A stretch of DNA of 64,000 nt from Planctomycetota bacterium (GTDB lineage Bacteria; Planctomycetota; Brocadiia; Brocadiales; Brocadiaceae). The first letter of the stretch is position 1, and each line of letters starts with the position of its first letter. Of this stretch, positions 44,607 to 54,715 are shown in pieces. The notes under the pieces were generated by a model. It did not search any database, was not told the DNA's origin, and was given only the letters and a program-made list of their open reading frames with translations. A program made the translations under genes and the position numbers. Location of the stretch: NCBI GenBank assembly GCA_016873165.1, contig VGXV01000003.1, positions 79,679 to 143,678 on the forward strand, in the 5' to 3' direction.

Positions 44607-44746
44607 GTATTACTTTAGTTTTTTAAAAAACATGATTTCTCAGCTATTCTGCAACCCTGACAGAGTTTCAGAACCCTGTCAGGGTTAAACCGGTAAGCAA
44701 GATTTACCTTATGTTGTCACAGTTTTTCAAAAAACCAAAGTGATAC
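44607..44746. mobile_element. MITE-like element, family 1, short copy (140 bp, direct repeats AATTCCGG/AATCCCGG)
   Basis: The left end GTATTACTTTAGTTTTTT and right end CAAAAAACCAAAGTGATAC are inverted repeats of the family 1 type. The 8-bp flanks are AATTCCGG (44599-44606) and AATCCCGG (44747-44754), one mismatch. The interior differs wholly from copies A and B and holds AACCCTGACAGAGTTTCAG and AACCCTGTCAGGGTT. Confidence 0.82.
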
Positions 44747-44754
44747 AATCCCGG

Positions 44755-45475
44755 ATTTTGTGTTGCTGAGATTCCATGTATCACAATTATCAGTATGATC
44801 CACACAAGCAAAAATTATTCCAAGGGCTTTTACGCAGAGAATATGAAAACAACGGCATAGGGCTATAGCCAAACAAAGGTTGCTGAATGTATTTTTATAG
44901 TATCTGCCAAATAGTATCTCCTCTTTATTGTTTCTTAAACCCGTTTTTGGGAAATATTCCCACTTTTGGGAAATTTCCCAAAGTGGGAATATTCTCACTT
45001 TTCTCCTGTATTTTTCTTCACTATAAAAAACTGTTTTACAACAAAAATCAAATACATGATTTTTTGCTCATCAATGTAAATACACAGTTTTGCGTAATCA
45101 AAACCGGTTCCTCAAAGAAAAATACATTTATGAGATTTCAGTGATTTTCGCTTTGGTATCCGAATTGCTAAGTCGTATCGGGTGTATCAATTCAACACCT
45201 ATGGAATATATTCTTATATAAGTTTCGCATTTTTTGTCATTACCAGGGATGGGGAGAGTTGGGGGAACCCTGACAGGGGGGTCCGAACCCTGTCAGGGTT
45301 TGAAATCAATGGCTAATTTAATGTTCACAAGGAATTTAGTCAGAAAACGGTACCACACCCCTGAATCCCCTTGTAGAGACGCAATGCATTGCGTCTCCAC
45401 GCTTCTCGTTTTCCCCTCTAAAAAGGGAGAGGGTGGCAGCGAATAGTTGTATCGGTTATTTTGCAGTGAGAAAAA
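44755..45475. other. Non-coding remainder of the kinase-chemotaxis spacer
   Basis: This AT-rich stretch has no credible gene. It contains a hairpin at 44956-44990 (ATTCCCACTTTTGGGAAA facing TTTCCCAAAGTGGGAAT), an AACCCTGTCAGGGTT repeat near 45270-45302, and a GTAGAGACGC palindrome at 45373-45400. The promoter of the chemotaxis cluster should lie here but is not obvious. Confidence 0.5.
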
Positions 45476-47317
45476 ATGATTTCAAAATTTAAAATTTTTC
45501 TGCCGAAGCAAATAAATCCTGCTGGAATTCTCACAAAACAGGGAAAACTGCAAGATCATTTCAAAGAATGGAATGACCGCTTTGGCAGCCTTAAAAAATT
45601 GATTGAAACATTGCAAAGCGGTTCGGAGGAGAAGTTTCTCCATATCGGACAGAGACTTCAGGAATTTGCCGCCGGTTCAAAAAAATTATCGGAAATGACG
45701 GAGGCTATCTCCCAGCTTGCCTCCGGGAAAGAAATCAACGATGCAATCGACGGGCTGAAAGAGCAGTTGGCAATAATGTCACGTTACTTTGGAAAGGAGA
45801 ACGGAGCGTCAAACGGCGGCATGGAAAAACTCAACCGCATTATAGGGGCAACACACTGGCTGGAAACAACCTGTGATGAGTTTTCCCGCTTAACCAGGAT
45901 GCTGCGGTTTTTAAGCATTTCCATTCGGATAGAAAATGCGCGCCTTGACCGGAGCAATACGTCAGGATTCCATGATGTTTCCGATGATGTAAAAATACTT
46001 GCGGATGAAATAGACGTTAAATCGGGCAATGTTATGGAAAACACAAAATCCCTGTCCGTTACCGTGCAAAGTTCCCTAGCAAAAACCGGGGAACTTACAC
46101 ATATACAAAAAAACTCTGCCGTAAAACTCCTCGAAGATGCCCAGGCAAGTCTGGTTTCATTGGTGGGGTTGAAGGAAAAATCATCGGACGTCTCTTCCCG
46201 GATTGCCGCCCGTTCCTCTGAAATATACAAAAATATCGGCAGCGCCGTTGCTTCGCTTCAGTTTCATGACATTACACGGCAACAACTGGAACACGTGAGA
46301 GATATCCTGAAAAATCTCCGGGAGAAACTGGAAAAGGCGGAGGAGGATCATGAGCAAATGACGCATGATCAGAATGCAGCGTTTGCGGGATGGATGGGAA
46401 AAGTCTGCAAGCTGCAATTTTCCCAGCTTCTTAACACAAAAAAAGAACTTGAGACGGCGGTTTGCGGCGTAATTGACAACCTCAGGGGCATCTCCCGCAA
46501 TGCGATAAGCATGACCTCTGATATCAGGGAATTATCAGGCAATAATCATCATTCGGACAGTTCGCTCCTGTCCAGGATTGAAACAGGCATTGTTGCCTCA
46601 ATCCGGGCATTGAGAGACAATGAAAAAATTGAAACGGAAATATCTGAATCCGTCCATGGCGCGGTTCACGGGTTGTCAGGGTTTATAAAGGAAATAGAGG
46701 AAATCAGCGCAAAGATTAAACTTATCGCCCTTAACGCCCAGGTAAGGGCGGCATGTGTGGGAGAGGAGGGAAAAACGTTCGAGGTGTTGGCGGAGGAGAT
46801 TCAAAGGCTTTCGTCAAATGCAAGAGAACAAACCACGAATGTGCTTGAAAAACTCCAGTCCGTCATTGCAGACAACTCATTGTCTGTTAAAAACGGCAAA
46901 ACTCATGACAGCATGGCGAATACCCTTGAACATATGCTGGGATCACTCAATAAGGTAAACAAAGAATTCGGTCTCCTTTTACAGCAAATAATCGAAAATG
47001 GGCAAACGCTGGGAACTGAAATCGGAAAATTGACGGAAAAGATCGTCTTCCATGAAGAAATGGCAGGCATGATTGATGACGTTGCCAATGGATTGAATGA
47101 ACTGGCAGCCCTTATCAGGGAGCAGTTTCCTGACTCCGCTATACATGAAAATGCGGACAATCTGGAATCCCTTGCATCGTTTTATACCACGGAGGGCGAA
47201 AGAAACGTTCACATGGCAGTCACGGGCGTAGCAGTTCATAAAGGCGCCGATGCAAACATGCCTGAGATAAAAAAAGATGAAAAAGATGATATGGGGGACA
47301 ACATAGAGCTTTTTTAG
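45476..47317 (+). CDS. Soluble MCP-like chemotaxis protein with divergent signalling tip
   Basis: The 613-residue protein has no signal peptide or membrane helix and is almost entirely helical. Around residue 415-450 it has IKLIALNAQVRAACVGEEGK followed by TFEVLAEEIQRLSSNAREQT, a divergent version of the MCP tip (canonical [20 protein letters not shown] as in the receptors at 51314 and 54716). An earlier segment, MLRFLSISIRIENARLDRSN, looks like a second degenerate tip. Position at the head of the che cluster suggests a cytoplasmic receptor, a scaffold or a kinase-modulating protein. It may not be methylated. The ATG at 45476 follows a weak GTGAGAAA. Confidence 0.8.
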   Translation: MISKFKIFLPKQINPAGILTKQGKLQDHFKEWNDRFGSLKKLIETLQSGSEEKFLHIGQRLQEFAAGSKKLSEMTEAISQLASGKEINDAIDGLKEQLAIMSRYFGKENGASNGGMEKLNRIIGATHWLETTCDEFSRLTRMLRFLSISIRIENARLDRSNTSGFHDVSDDVKILADEIDVKSGNVMENTKSLSVTVQSSLAKTGELTHIQKNSAVKLLEDAQASLVSLVGLKEKSSDVSSRIAARSSEIYKNIGSAVASLQFHDITRQQLEHVRDILKNLREKLEKAEEDHEQMTHDQNAAFAGWMGKVCKLQFSQLLNTKKELETAVCGVIDNLRGISRNAISMTSDIRELSGNNHHSDSSLLSRIETGIVASIRALRDNEKIETEISESVHGAVHGLSGFIKEIEEISAKIKLIALNAQVRAACVGEEGKTFEVLAEEIQRLSSNAREQTTNVLEKLQSVIADNSLSVKNGKTHDSMANTLEHMLGSLNKVNKEFGLLLQQIIENGQTLGTEIGKLTEKIVFHEEMAGMIDDVANGLNELAALIREQFPDSAIHENADNLESLASFYTTEGERNVHMAVTGVAVHKGADANMPEIKKDEKDDMGDNIELF

Positions 47318-47653
47318 AAGTGAGCAAAGCAAAAAACCCACCCCTGCCCCTCCCAAGAGGGGAATAAATAAAACCGCCTCCTGGGATGAAAATTTAAGAA
47401 GCCCCTCCCCCCGGAGGGAAATAGAAGAAATCCCCTCTTGGGAGGGGCAGGGGTGGGTAAACAACAGATAAACACATTGCGTGAATGTGCGAAAAATACA
47501 GTAGCTGTAGTAGCTGTAGTTGGGTTGAGGAACGAAACCCAACATTTCTATAAATATTTACGTTGGGTTTCGCCTTGCTCAACCCAACCTACGGAAATAA
47601 TTGAGCAGAAATAGCATAAAATTCCACGGAACATTTTTAACAGGAAGGTAAAA
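47318..47653. repeat. Spacer filled with CCCCTCCC and TTGGGTTTCG palindromic repeats
   Basis: 47335-47465 holds ACCCACCCCTGCCCCTCCC and its inverse with several internal GGAGG/CCTCC hairpins. 47515-47592 holds GTTGGGTTGAGGAACGAAAC facing GTTTCGCCTTGCTCAACCCA. AGGAAGG at 47642 is the ribosome-binding site of the STAS gene. Confidence 0.8.
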
Positions 47654-47998
47654 ATGCAGCAGCAGGAAATAGAACAAATAGCAAAGGATGGCATACTGGC
47701 TTTTAACGGAAAAGTGACGATACCCCTTGCGAATGAACTGAAAGAAAAACTAATCGGCGCGCTGTCTCTTGTTAACCACATAAGGATTGATTTGGCAAAA
47801 ACGACCGAAGTCGACCTCTCGTTCCTTCAACTCCTGTATGCCGCCCACCTGGCTTCGGCAAAAACTAATAAGCGTCTGACGATAAGCAAATGTTCCGCGC
47901 CTTTTAAACAGGCAGTGATGGACGCAGGCTACACCCATCACCGGGGGTGTATTTTAGAGTGTGAAGATAATTGTTTTAGCAGGAAAGGAGACAATTAA
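47654..47998 (+). CDS. STAS-domain protein
   Basis: The 114-residue single STAS domain has LAFNGKVTIPLANELKEKL, NHIRIDLAKTTEVDLSFLQLLYAAH (split) and RLTISKCSAPFKQAVMDAG. Ser is retained in the VDLSFLQ loop where anti-sigma-factor antagonists are phosphorylated. The C-terminus has extra His and Cys residues (THHRGCILECEDNC). Its stop TAA overlaps the cheY start as TAATG, so the two are translationally coupled. STAS proteins coupled to che genes occur in other bacteria; the function here is unproven. Confidence 0.88.
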   Translation: MQQQEIEQIAKDGILAFNGKVTIPLANELKEKLIGALSLVNHIRIDLAKTTEVDLSFLQLLYAAHLASAKTNKRLTISKCSAPFKQAVMDAGYTHHRGCILECEDNCFSRKGDN

Positions 47999-48363
47999 TG
48001 GGTAAGACAATTATGACGGTGGATGACTCGGCAAGCATCCGCCAGATGGTAAATTTTACCCTTAAGGATGCGGGGTACGATGTGATTGAAGCCATGGACG
48101 GCAAGGACGCATTAGGCAAATTAAACGGGGCATCCATACACATGCTGATAAGCGACGTAAATATGCCGAATATGGACGGCATTGAGCTTGTGCGCCAGCT
48201 AAGAGCCATGCCGGATTACCGTTTTATTCCGATTATTATGCTCACCACCGAATCGCAGGACACAAAAAAGCAGGAGGGAAAACAAGCCGGAGCCACGGGC
48301 TGGATTGTAAAGCCATTCAAACCGGAGCAGTTGATGGCAGTGGTAAAAAAGGTGCTGAAATAA
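47998..48363 (+). CDS. cheY: CheY-type single-domain response regulator
   Basis: The 121-residue receiver has acidic pocket D9-D10, phospho-acceptor D53 (LISDVNMPNMDG), conserved Thr in IIMLTTES, and Lys in WIVKPFKPEQL. It is phosphorylated by CheA and carries the output signal. It is coupled to the STAS gene upstream by overlapping stop and start codons, and separated from cheA by 241 bp of repeats. Confidence 0.95.
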   Translation: MGKTIMTVDDSASIRQMVNFTLKDAGYDVIEAMDGKDALGKLNGASIHMLISDVNMPNMDGIELVRQLRAMPDYRFIPIIMLTTESQDTKKQEGKQAGATGWIVKPFKPEQLMAVVKKVLK

Positions 48364-48604
48364 CTTAATGTTTAGGAATTTCAAGGCTGCAGAACGAAGT
48401 GGGTAGGGTGGATAAAGGCGCTGGTTTTTGCGCCGTATCCACCAACGATTATCTTACCCCCCCCATGAGGGGAATTCGTCAAATCCACTCATGGGAAAGG
48501 TATATTAAAAGCCCCCACCCGGAGGGGTACGGGGTAGGTCAAAAGAAAAGTCGTTGGGTTTTTGTCTTTTAAAACCCAACCTAATTTAACTGGCGGAGGT
48601 TCTT
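48364..48604. repeat. Composite repeat spacer between cheY and cheA
   Basis: In order: a TTTAGGAATTTCAAGG terminus (48369), a GGTGGATAAAGGCGCTGG palindrome (48402-48450), and a CCCC-rich hairpin block ending TTTAAAACCCAACCTAATT (48452-48593). GGCGGAGG before 48605 is the cheA ribosome-binding site. Confidence 0.8.
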
Positions 48605-50719
48605 ATGTCACACATTGATAAACATAAAGAAACGTTCAAAGAGGAGGCGTACGAGCTCCTTGGCGAACTGGAAACCGCGTTCCTGGAACTGGAGGAATCT
48701 CCGGATAACAGGGAGCTTGTCGGACGTGTTTTCAGGGCAATGCATACAATCAAAGGATCGGGCGCAATGTTCGGTTTCGACGATATTGCCGAATTTATGC
48801 ACGACGTGGAAACCGTTTTTGAACAAGTGCGCGACGGGAAAATCGCAGTGACAAAACACCTGGTCAATCTGGGACTATCCGCCAAAGACCAGATTCGGGC
48901 AATGCTTGACGCATACGGAGGAAATGAACCTGCGGATGAATCAAGGAGCACGGAAATTATCGCCGCGTTTAGAAAATTGATTTCCCGTGACGACAAAAAG
49001 AGCGGAGCGGCAAAGGCTGCGGAAACCGGGGTTTCCGGGGAGACCAATTGTGAAAATATAGTATACAGAATACACTTTCGGCCTGAAAAAAATATATTTA
49101 TGAACGGAACGAATCCAATCTATTTGCTGAACGAACTCAAAGAACTCGGAGAATGCAGGGCCATTGCCCATGTAGATACGATCCCCCCGATTCATGAGAT
49201 AAACCCTGAGTATTGTTATACCCATTGGGACATTATTTTGACAACCGGCAAAGGCGTTGATGCCATAAAAGATATATTTATATTTATTGCGGATAATTGC
49301 GAATTAAACATAAAGGTTGTTGATGGTTATTGCGAGTCGGATGAAGCGGCGGACAATGAAAAGCTCGGAAATATTCTGGTGGACCGCGGCATAATTTCAC
49401 CGGACGATATTGAAAAAGCGTTGTCATCGCAAAAACGACTCGGAGAAATTCTTGTGGATGCCGAGGCGGTGACCAATGAGGGGCTTCGGTCAGCACTTGA
49501 GGAACAATCACAAATAAGAGACGCGCGTAAAAAGCGTCAAACTACAGAAACCCATTCAAACATTCGGGTGCCGGCAGAGAAACTCGATCATTTCGTAGAC
49601 CTTGTCGGAGAGCTGGTGATTCTTCAGCAGCGGCTCAGCCGCACCGCATCCCGCCAAAACGATTCGGAATTGTTTGCCATAGCGGAAGAAGTAGAACGGC
49701 TTACGGTGGAATTAAGGGATAGCGCCTTCAGCGTCCGCATGGTTCCCATAGGAATGATTTTTAACAAACTGAAACGTCTGGTCCGTGATCTCTCGGACGA
49801 ATTGGGAAAAGAAACGGACATGGCGACCGATGGCGGGGAAACCGAACTGGACAAAACGGTAATAGACCGCCTGAATGATCCCCTTGTGCATATTATCAGA
49901 AACAGCATCGATCATGGAATCGAGCTGCCAGGCGCACGTGAGGCTTCCGGAAAGCCAGGAACGGGCGTTATTCATCTTTCGGCATTTCATTCGGGTTCCA
50001 GCGTGATAATTCAAATCAGGGATGATGGAAGGGGCATTGATACGGATATCGTGCGCGCCAGGGCTATTGAAAAAGGCATGGTGGCGGCAAATGCCGAATT
50101 GTCGGAAAAAGAGTGCTATGCCCTTATTTTTGAGCCGGGATTTTCCACTGCGAAGGAAGTTACCAGCGTGTCGGGCCGGGGCGTCGGCATGGATGTCGTA
50201 AAGCAGACGATAGATTCTCTCAGGGGCTCAATCGATGTTGAAAGCAAAAAGGGAAAGGGAACGACAATCACCATTACATTGCCGCTGACGCTGGCAATCA
50301 TCGAGGGATTACAGGTTGAAATAGGGAATGAATATTTTGTTTTGCCGCTTTCTGCCGTTGAAGAATGCATTGAATTGACCCGCGAAGAAGCATTAAAGGC
50401 GAAGGGAAGGCATATTACAAATGTGCGCGGTGAGATAGTGCCGTATATCCGGCTGAAAGACTGGTTCTTTCTTGAAGGAAATTCAGAAAATATCGAGCAG
50501 ATTGTCATCACAAGAACGGGCGACCGCAGAGTGGGATTTGTGGTAGACCGTGTTGTCGGAGAACACCAGACAGTGATAAAAGCGCTTGGATCTGTTTACA
50601 AAAATGTGCAGGGGGTATCCGGCGCCACCATTCTCGGCGACGGACGGGTTGCCATGATTATCGATATCCCGCATCTGATACAGGCCGTGGAAATGGAAGA
50701 AAACTCGTTGTGCGCATAA
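48605..50719 (+). CDS. cheA: Chemotaxis histidine kinase CheA
   Basis: In this 704-residue protein P1 carries the phospho-site H47 in AMHTIKGSGAMFG. A middle domain (about 155-245, GTNPIYLLNELKELGE) resembles the P2-like domains of delta-proteobacterial CheA. A short segment (about 250-300: LGNILVDRGIISPDDIEKAL, then RLGEILVDAEAV) resembles the MshEN/GspE N-terminal repeat. P3 dimerisation (KLDHFVDLVGELVILQQRLS), P4 ATPase (DPLVHIIRNSIDHGIE, DDGRGID, SGRGVGMDVVK) and P5 CheW-like (about 565-700) follow. It autophosphorylates under receptor control and feeds CheY and CheB. Confidence 0.97.
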   Translation: MSHIDKHKETFKEEAYELLGELETAFLELEESPDNRELVGRVFRAMHTIKGSGAMFGFDDIAEFMHDVETVFEQVRDGKIAVTKHLVNLGLSAKDQIRAMLDAYGGNEPADESRSTEIIAAFRKLISRDDKKSGAAKAAETGVSGETNCENIVYRIHFRPEKNIFMNGTNPIYLLNELKELGECRAIAHVDTIPPIHEINPEYCYTHWDIILTTGKGVDAIKDIFIFIADNCELNIKVVDGYCESDEAADNEKLGNILVDRGIISPDDIEKALSSQKRLGEILVDAEAVTNEGLRSALEEQSQIRDARKKRQTTETHSNIRVPAEKLDHFVDLVGELVILQQRLSRTASRQNDSELFAIAEEVERLTVELRDSAFSVRMVPIGMIFNKLKRLVRDLSDELGKETDMATDGGETELDKTVIDRLNDPLVHIIRNSIDHGIELPGAREASGKPGTGVIHLSAFHSGSSVIIQIRDDGRGIDTDIVRARAIEKGMVAANAELSEKECYALIFEPGFSTAKEVTSVSGRGVGMDVVKQTIDSLRGSIDVESKKGKGTTITITLPLTLAIIEGLQVEIGNEYFVLPLSAVEECIELTREEALKAKGRHITNVRGEIVPYIRLKDWFFLEGNSENIEQIVITRTGDRRVGFVVDRVVGEHQTVIKALGSVYKNVQGVSGATILGDGRVAMIIDIPHLIQAVEMEENSLCA

Positions 50720-51313
50720 GCCATTGAAAATAATTTCAATCGTTTTTCCTCCCCCTGAATCCCCCTCCGAAGGGGGAGAATGGAGTTGTCCTCCCCCGAT
50801 CTAAAGGGGAGAAACTGCCCTCTTCTAAAGTGAAGAAAATAGGCAATCTGTCCCCCTTCGGAGGGGGATTCAGGGGGAGGAAGCTATCGTACTAAGCACC
50901 TGTCCGCAGGCTCAGGGAGTGGCTCAATATTTTAACCCTTACATTCAACGTTTTATATCGTTGAATTGCAGGTGGGTTCTTTGCCTGTCGTCAGGCAGGG
51001 AGGAACGAAACCCAACATTTTCGTATCTATTCAGCGAAATTTACCATATTCCCCCTTAATAAAGGGGGTTAGGGGGTTGTCTTACATTTTAATGTTTTAT
51101 TACAACCCCCTGAGTCCCCCTTTTTTAAGGGGGATTTGCTCGCTCCCAAACTCCAGTTTGGGAACAATCGGTAAAATCAGATTCTTCACCTCACTCAGAA
51201 TGACTTTGTTGCCATGCTGAACGGAGCGAAGCATCTCATCTGTAATTAAATAAGATGAAAAATACAAAATCCACTGTGGATTAAAACAAACATTTTTATA
51301 AGGAGCAGTTAAT
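50720..51313. repeat. Repeat-filled spacer between cheA and the first MCP gene
   Basis: 50742-50885 has inverted CCCCCTGAATCCCCCTCCGA and GGAGGGGGATTCAGGGGGAG blocks. 50970-51020 has a GGTGGGTTC/GAAACCCAAC palindrome. 51045-51135 has AAAGGGGGTTAGGGGGTTGT facing ACCCCCTGAGTCCCCCTTT. 51150-51245 has further fragments. TAAGGAG at 51299 is the MCP ribosome-binding site. Confidence 0.75.
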
Positions 51314-54300
51314 ATGGAGAAGCGAAAACTTATAAAGTTGAAGCCAAAGCTTATAGGGATTTTCCTCCTTGTGGGCCTTGTGCCGCTGATATTTATCGGC
51401 TGGTGGAGCTGCAGGGAGGCTACCGAGTCGCTGGTAAAGCAGTCGTACAATCAGCTTGAATCGGTAAGGGGCATCAAAAAAGCCCAGATTACAAAATACT
51501 TTGAAGAACGCAAGGGAGATATGGGTGTGCTTGGGAAAACGGTAAGCACATTGCGAAGAGAGGCGCTTAACAAACTGATCGCCGTAAGGGATATTAAAAA
51601 AATAGCGATAGAACAATACTTTCAAACAATAAACGATCAGGTAATCACATTTTCCGACAACCAGATGATCGTTGACGCAATGAGAAAATTCAAAGAAGCT
51701 TTTCATTCCGTTCGCACGGAAAACAATGTGGCGGCAGCCGATCTTGATCGTATGCGCAAGGAGCTGCACTCATACTATATTGACGAGTTTAACGAAGAAT
51801 ATAAAAAGAGAAATCATGGAACGTCATCAAATGCGGAGTCTTATTTTCGTCAATTGGATGATGACACCGTCGCGCTGCAGCACTATTATATAAAAGACAA
51901 TAAAAACCCTCTTGGGTCAAAGCATTTGCTCGACAAAGCAGGGGATAATTCACAGTACAGCGCCATTCACGGCAAATTTCATCCGACGATAAGGGATTTT
52001 CTTGAAAAATTTGAATATTACGACATATTCCTCGTAGATGCAGATTCGGGAAAAATTGTCTACTCGGTTTTTAAGGAGCTGGATTTTGGCACCTCGCTTG
52101 TCAACGGGCCATACGCGCAGACCCCTATCGGGGAGGCTTTTCGGAAGGCGAATGCGTTTACCGACAAGAATGGCGTCGCAATGGCGGACTATTCCCGATA
52201 CGCTCCCTCTTACGATGACCCGGCAGGTTTTATTGCCTCTCCCATTTACGACGGAAACGAAAAGATAGGCGTTTTGATGTTCCAGATGCCTGTCGGAAGG
52301 ATCAACGCAATTATGGCAGACCGGTCAGGACTGGGAGACACGGCGGAAACACTTCTGGTGGGGCCTGATTATCTTATGAGGTCTGATTCCTATCATGACA
52401 CGCAAAACCGTACGGTAAAGGCATCCTTTGCCGATCCTTCCAAAGGGAAAATCGATACCGTTGCAACCAGAGCCGTTCATGAACAGGGGAAAACAGGGGT
52501 TTCCTATATTACCGATTACCGGAAACAGCCGGTCATAATCGCATACACTCCCGTCAGTGTAAGCGGCGGAATCACCTGGTGCATGAGTGCAAAAATAGAC
52601 ATCGCTGAGGCATTTTGTCCGAAGGATGGAAACGGAGAATATTTCTTTGCGGAGTATATCAGGGAATACGGGTATTATGATCTCCTTCTGATAAACCCCG
52701 AGGGCTATTGTTTCTATACCGTATGCAGGGAAGCCGATTACCAAACCAATTTTGTGAACGGCAAGTACAGCAATTCCAATCTCGGGGCGCTTGTTAAGCA
52801 GGTGTTAAACACAAAACAGTATGGTATGGTGGACTTCGCTCCCTATGCTCCAAGCAACGATGAACCGGCATCGTTTGTTGCCATGCCGGTCGTTCACGAT
52901 GGCAATGTGGAAATGGTTGTAGCCCTGCAGCTTCCGCTGGAGACTATTAACGCAATCATGCAGCAGCGTGAGGGCATGGGAAAAACCGGCGAGACATACC
53001 TGGTGGGCAGCGATCTGCGCATGCGCTCCAACTCGTTCCTTGATCCGGAGGGACATTCCGTGAAGGCGTCATTTGCCGGCACTGTTCAGAAAAACGGCGT
53101 TGATACCGAAGCCGCACGCGAGGCAGTTTCCGGAAGGACGGACACCAAAGTAATTCTTGATTATAACGGCAACCCGGTTCTCTCCGCTTATACTCCTGTA
53201 CAAATCGGAGACATCACCTGGGGTCTGCTGGCGGAGATCGATGAAGCGGAGGTAATGGCCCCGGTAAATAATCTGGTGCGTGCTATTATTATTGCCGGAA
53301 TTGTGGCAGGTGTTATTGTTGGATTTGTAGGGTATTTTATTGCAAGGGGAATCTATCTCCAGTTTGGCGGAGAACCGGAATTAATCGTCGATATTGCGCA
53401 AAAGGCGGCAATTGGCGATCTTACCATGCAATTTGAGACGAAAAACAAGAAAGAAAGCGGGGTATATGCCGCTATTAAAAATATGACGGTAAAACTGCGC
53501 GAGGTAGTGGGAGATGTTAAAACTGCGTCGGAAAATGTTGCAATCGGCAGCCAGGAACTGAGCTCCAGTTCCGAACAGTTGTCTCAGGGATCTTCCGAGC
53601 AGGCGGCGTCTGCGGAAGAGACATCTTCTTCCATGGATGAGATGGCCTCGGCCATTAAGCAAAATGCCGACAATGCGCAGCAGACGGAAAAAATAGCAAG
53701 GAAGTCGGCAATAGACGCCAAAGAAGGCGGCGATGCAGTGGAACAAACGGTAAAGGCAATGAAAGAGATAGCGGAAAAGATATCGATCATTAAGGAAATC
53801 GCACGGCAAACGGATCTGCTCGCGCTCAATGCCGCCATAGAAGCGGCGCGCGCCGGAGAACACGGCAAAGGATTTGCCGTAGTGGCGTCTGAGGTGCGTA
53901 AACTTGCGGAACGCAGCCAGACGGCGGCGGGGCAAATTGATCATTTGTCTTCTTCCAGCGTGGATGTTGCAGAAAAGGCAGGCAAAATGCTGTCGATACT
54001 TGTGCCGGACATCCAGAAAACCGCGGAGCTGGTGCAGGAAATCAGCGCTTCCAGCAGCGAACAGGATAAGGGGGTTGAGCAGGTAAATAAAGCGATCCAG
54101 CAACTGGATACGGTAATTCAGCAAAATGTCGCCGCCGCGGAACAGGTGGCCTCAACCGCGGAGGAATTGTCAGGGCAGGCGCAGTACCTCAAAGACGCTG
54201 TCAGTTTCTTTAAGACAAATAATGACGGAAATGCCGCACAGAAAAGCCCCGCGGCAAGGGAAAGGATTCCCGGAGAAAAAACGCGCCGGGCGAACGACAG

Positions 54301-54454
54301 GCATATTCCTGAGAAAAAATCCGAATATGCCGTTGTCGCTGAAAACAGGAAAGGGGCGGCTGCCAATTCAAACGGAGGCATTGACCTTGATTTAGGCGAG
54401 CCGGGCGGCAATGGTTCAGATGCGGAGGATGCCGATTTTGTCAGAAATTCCTGA
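51314..54454 (+). CDS. Methyl-accepting chemotaxis protein with duplicated Cache-like sensor
   Basis: The 1046-residue protein has TM1 at about 16-36, a large external region to about 650, TM2 at about 654-677, HAMP (about 680-735), and a signalling domain with the canonical tip [20 protein letters not shown] and adjacent methylation-type helices. The sensor contains an internal duplication: [20 protein letters not shown]...GETLLVG-type blocks occur twice (about 240-430 and 455-640), for instance [20 protein letters not shown] and [20 protein letters not shown]. The ligand is unknown. The tail lacks an NWETF-like CheR-docking pentapeptide. Confidence 0.95.
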   Translation: MEKRKLIKLKPKLIGIFLLVGLVPLIFIGWWSCREATESLVKQSYNQLESVRGIKKAQITKYFEERKGDMGVLGKTVSTLRREALNKLIAVRDIKKIAIEQYFQTINDQVITFSDNQMIVDAMRKFKEAFHSVRTENNVAAADLDRMRKELHSYYIDEFNEEYKKRNHGTSSNAESYFRQLDDDTVALQHYYIKDNKNPLGSKHLLDKAGDNSQYSAIHGKFHPTIRDFLEKFEYYDIFLVDADSGKIVYSVFKELDFGTSLVNGPYAQTPIGEAFRKANAFTDKNGVAMADYSRYAPSYDDPAGFIASPIYDGNEKIGVLMFQMPVGRINAIMADRSGLGDTAETLLVGPDYLMRSDSYHDTQNRTVKASFADPSKGKIDTVATRAVHEQGKTGVSYITDYRKQPVIIAYTPVSVSGGITWCMSAKIDIAEAFCPKDGNGEYFFAEYIREYGYYDLLLINPEGYCFYTVCREADYQTNFVNGKYSNSNLGALVKQVLNTKQYGMVDFAPYAPSNDEPASFVAMPVVHDGNVEMVVALQLPLETINAIMQQREGMGKTGETYLVGSDLRMRSNSFLDPEGHSVKASFAGTVQKNGVDTEAAREAVSGRTDTKVILDYNGNPVLSAYTPVQIGDITWGLLAEIDEAEVMAPVNNLVRAIIIAGIVAGVIVGFVGYFIARGIYLQFGGEPELIVDIAQKAAIGDLTMQFETKNKKESGVYAAIKNMTVKLREVVGDVKTASENVAIGSQELSSSSEQLSQGSSEQAASAEETSSSMDEMASAIKQNADNAQQTEKIARKSAIDAKEGGDAVEQTVKAMKEIAEKISIIKEIARQTDLLALNAAIEAARAGEHGKGFAVVASEVRKLAERSQTAAGQIDHLSSSSVDVAEKAGKMLSILVPDIQKTAELVQEISASSSEQDKGVEQVNKAIQQLDTVIQQNVAAAEQVASTAEELSGQAQYLKDAVSFFKTNNDGNAAQKSPAARERIPGEKTRRANDRHIPEKKSEYAVVAENRKGAAANSNGGIDLDLGEPGGNGSDAEDADFVRNS

Positions 54455-54715
54455 ACGTTTAATCAGGTTGGGTTTTAAAAGACAAAAACCCAACGACTTT
54501 TCTTTTAACCCACCCCTTACCCCTCCCAGGAGGGGAATCAGAAAACCCCCTCCCAAGAGGGGAATATTAGAAGTCCCCTTTTGGGAGGAGCATATTAAAA
54601 GTCCCCTCCTGAGCGGGGCATATTAGAAGTCCCCTCCTGGGAGGGGATTTAGGGGTGGGTTAAAGGCATAATGAGAAACTTTGAAATTCCTAAACATTAA
54701 CATAGGAGATACTAC
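54455..54715. repeat. Long CCCCTCCC-type repeat block between the two MCP genes
   Basis: From 54465: AGGTTGGGTTTTAAAAGACA, AACGACTTTTCTTTTAACCC, five AGGGGA/TCCCCT hairpin units spaced about 33 bp, then TAAAGGCATAATGAGAAAC and TTTGAAATTCCTAAACATTA. It is the longest version of the family in the window. GGAG at 54703 serves the next gene. Confidence 0.85.

Noticed and set aside
53381..54124. 247-residue minus-strand frame inside the MCP gene
   Set aside because: The Arg/Leu/Phe-rich composition is typical of antisense to the MCP signalling domain; the similar frame at 55817-56041 confirms it is a shadow.
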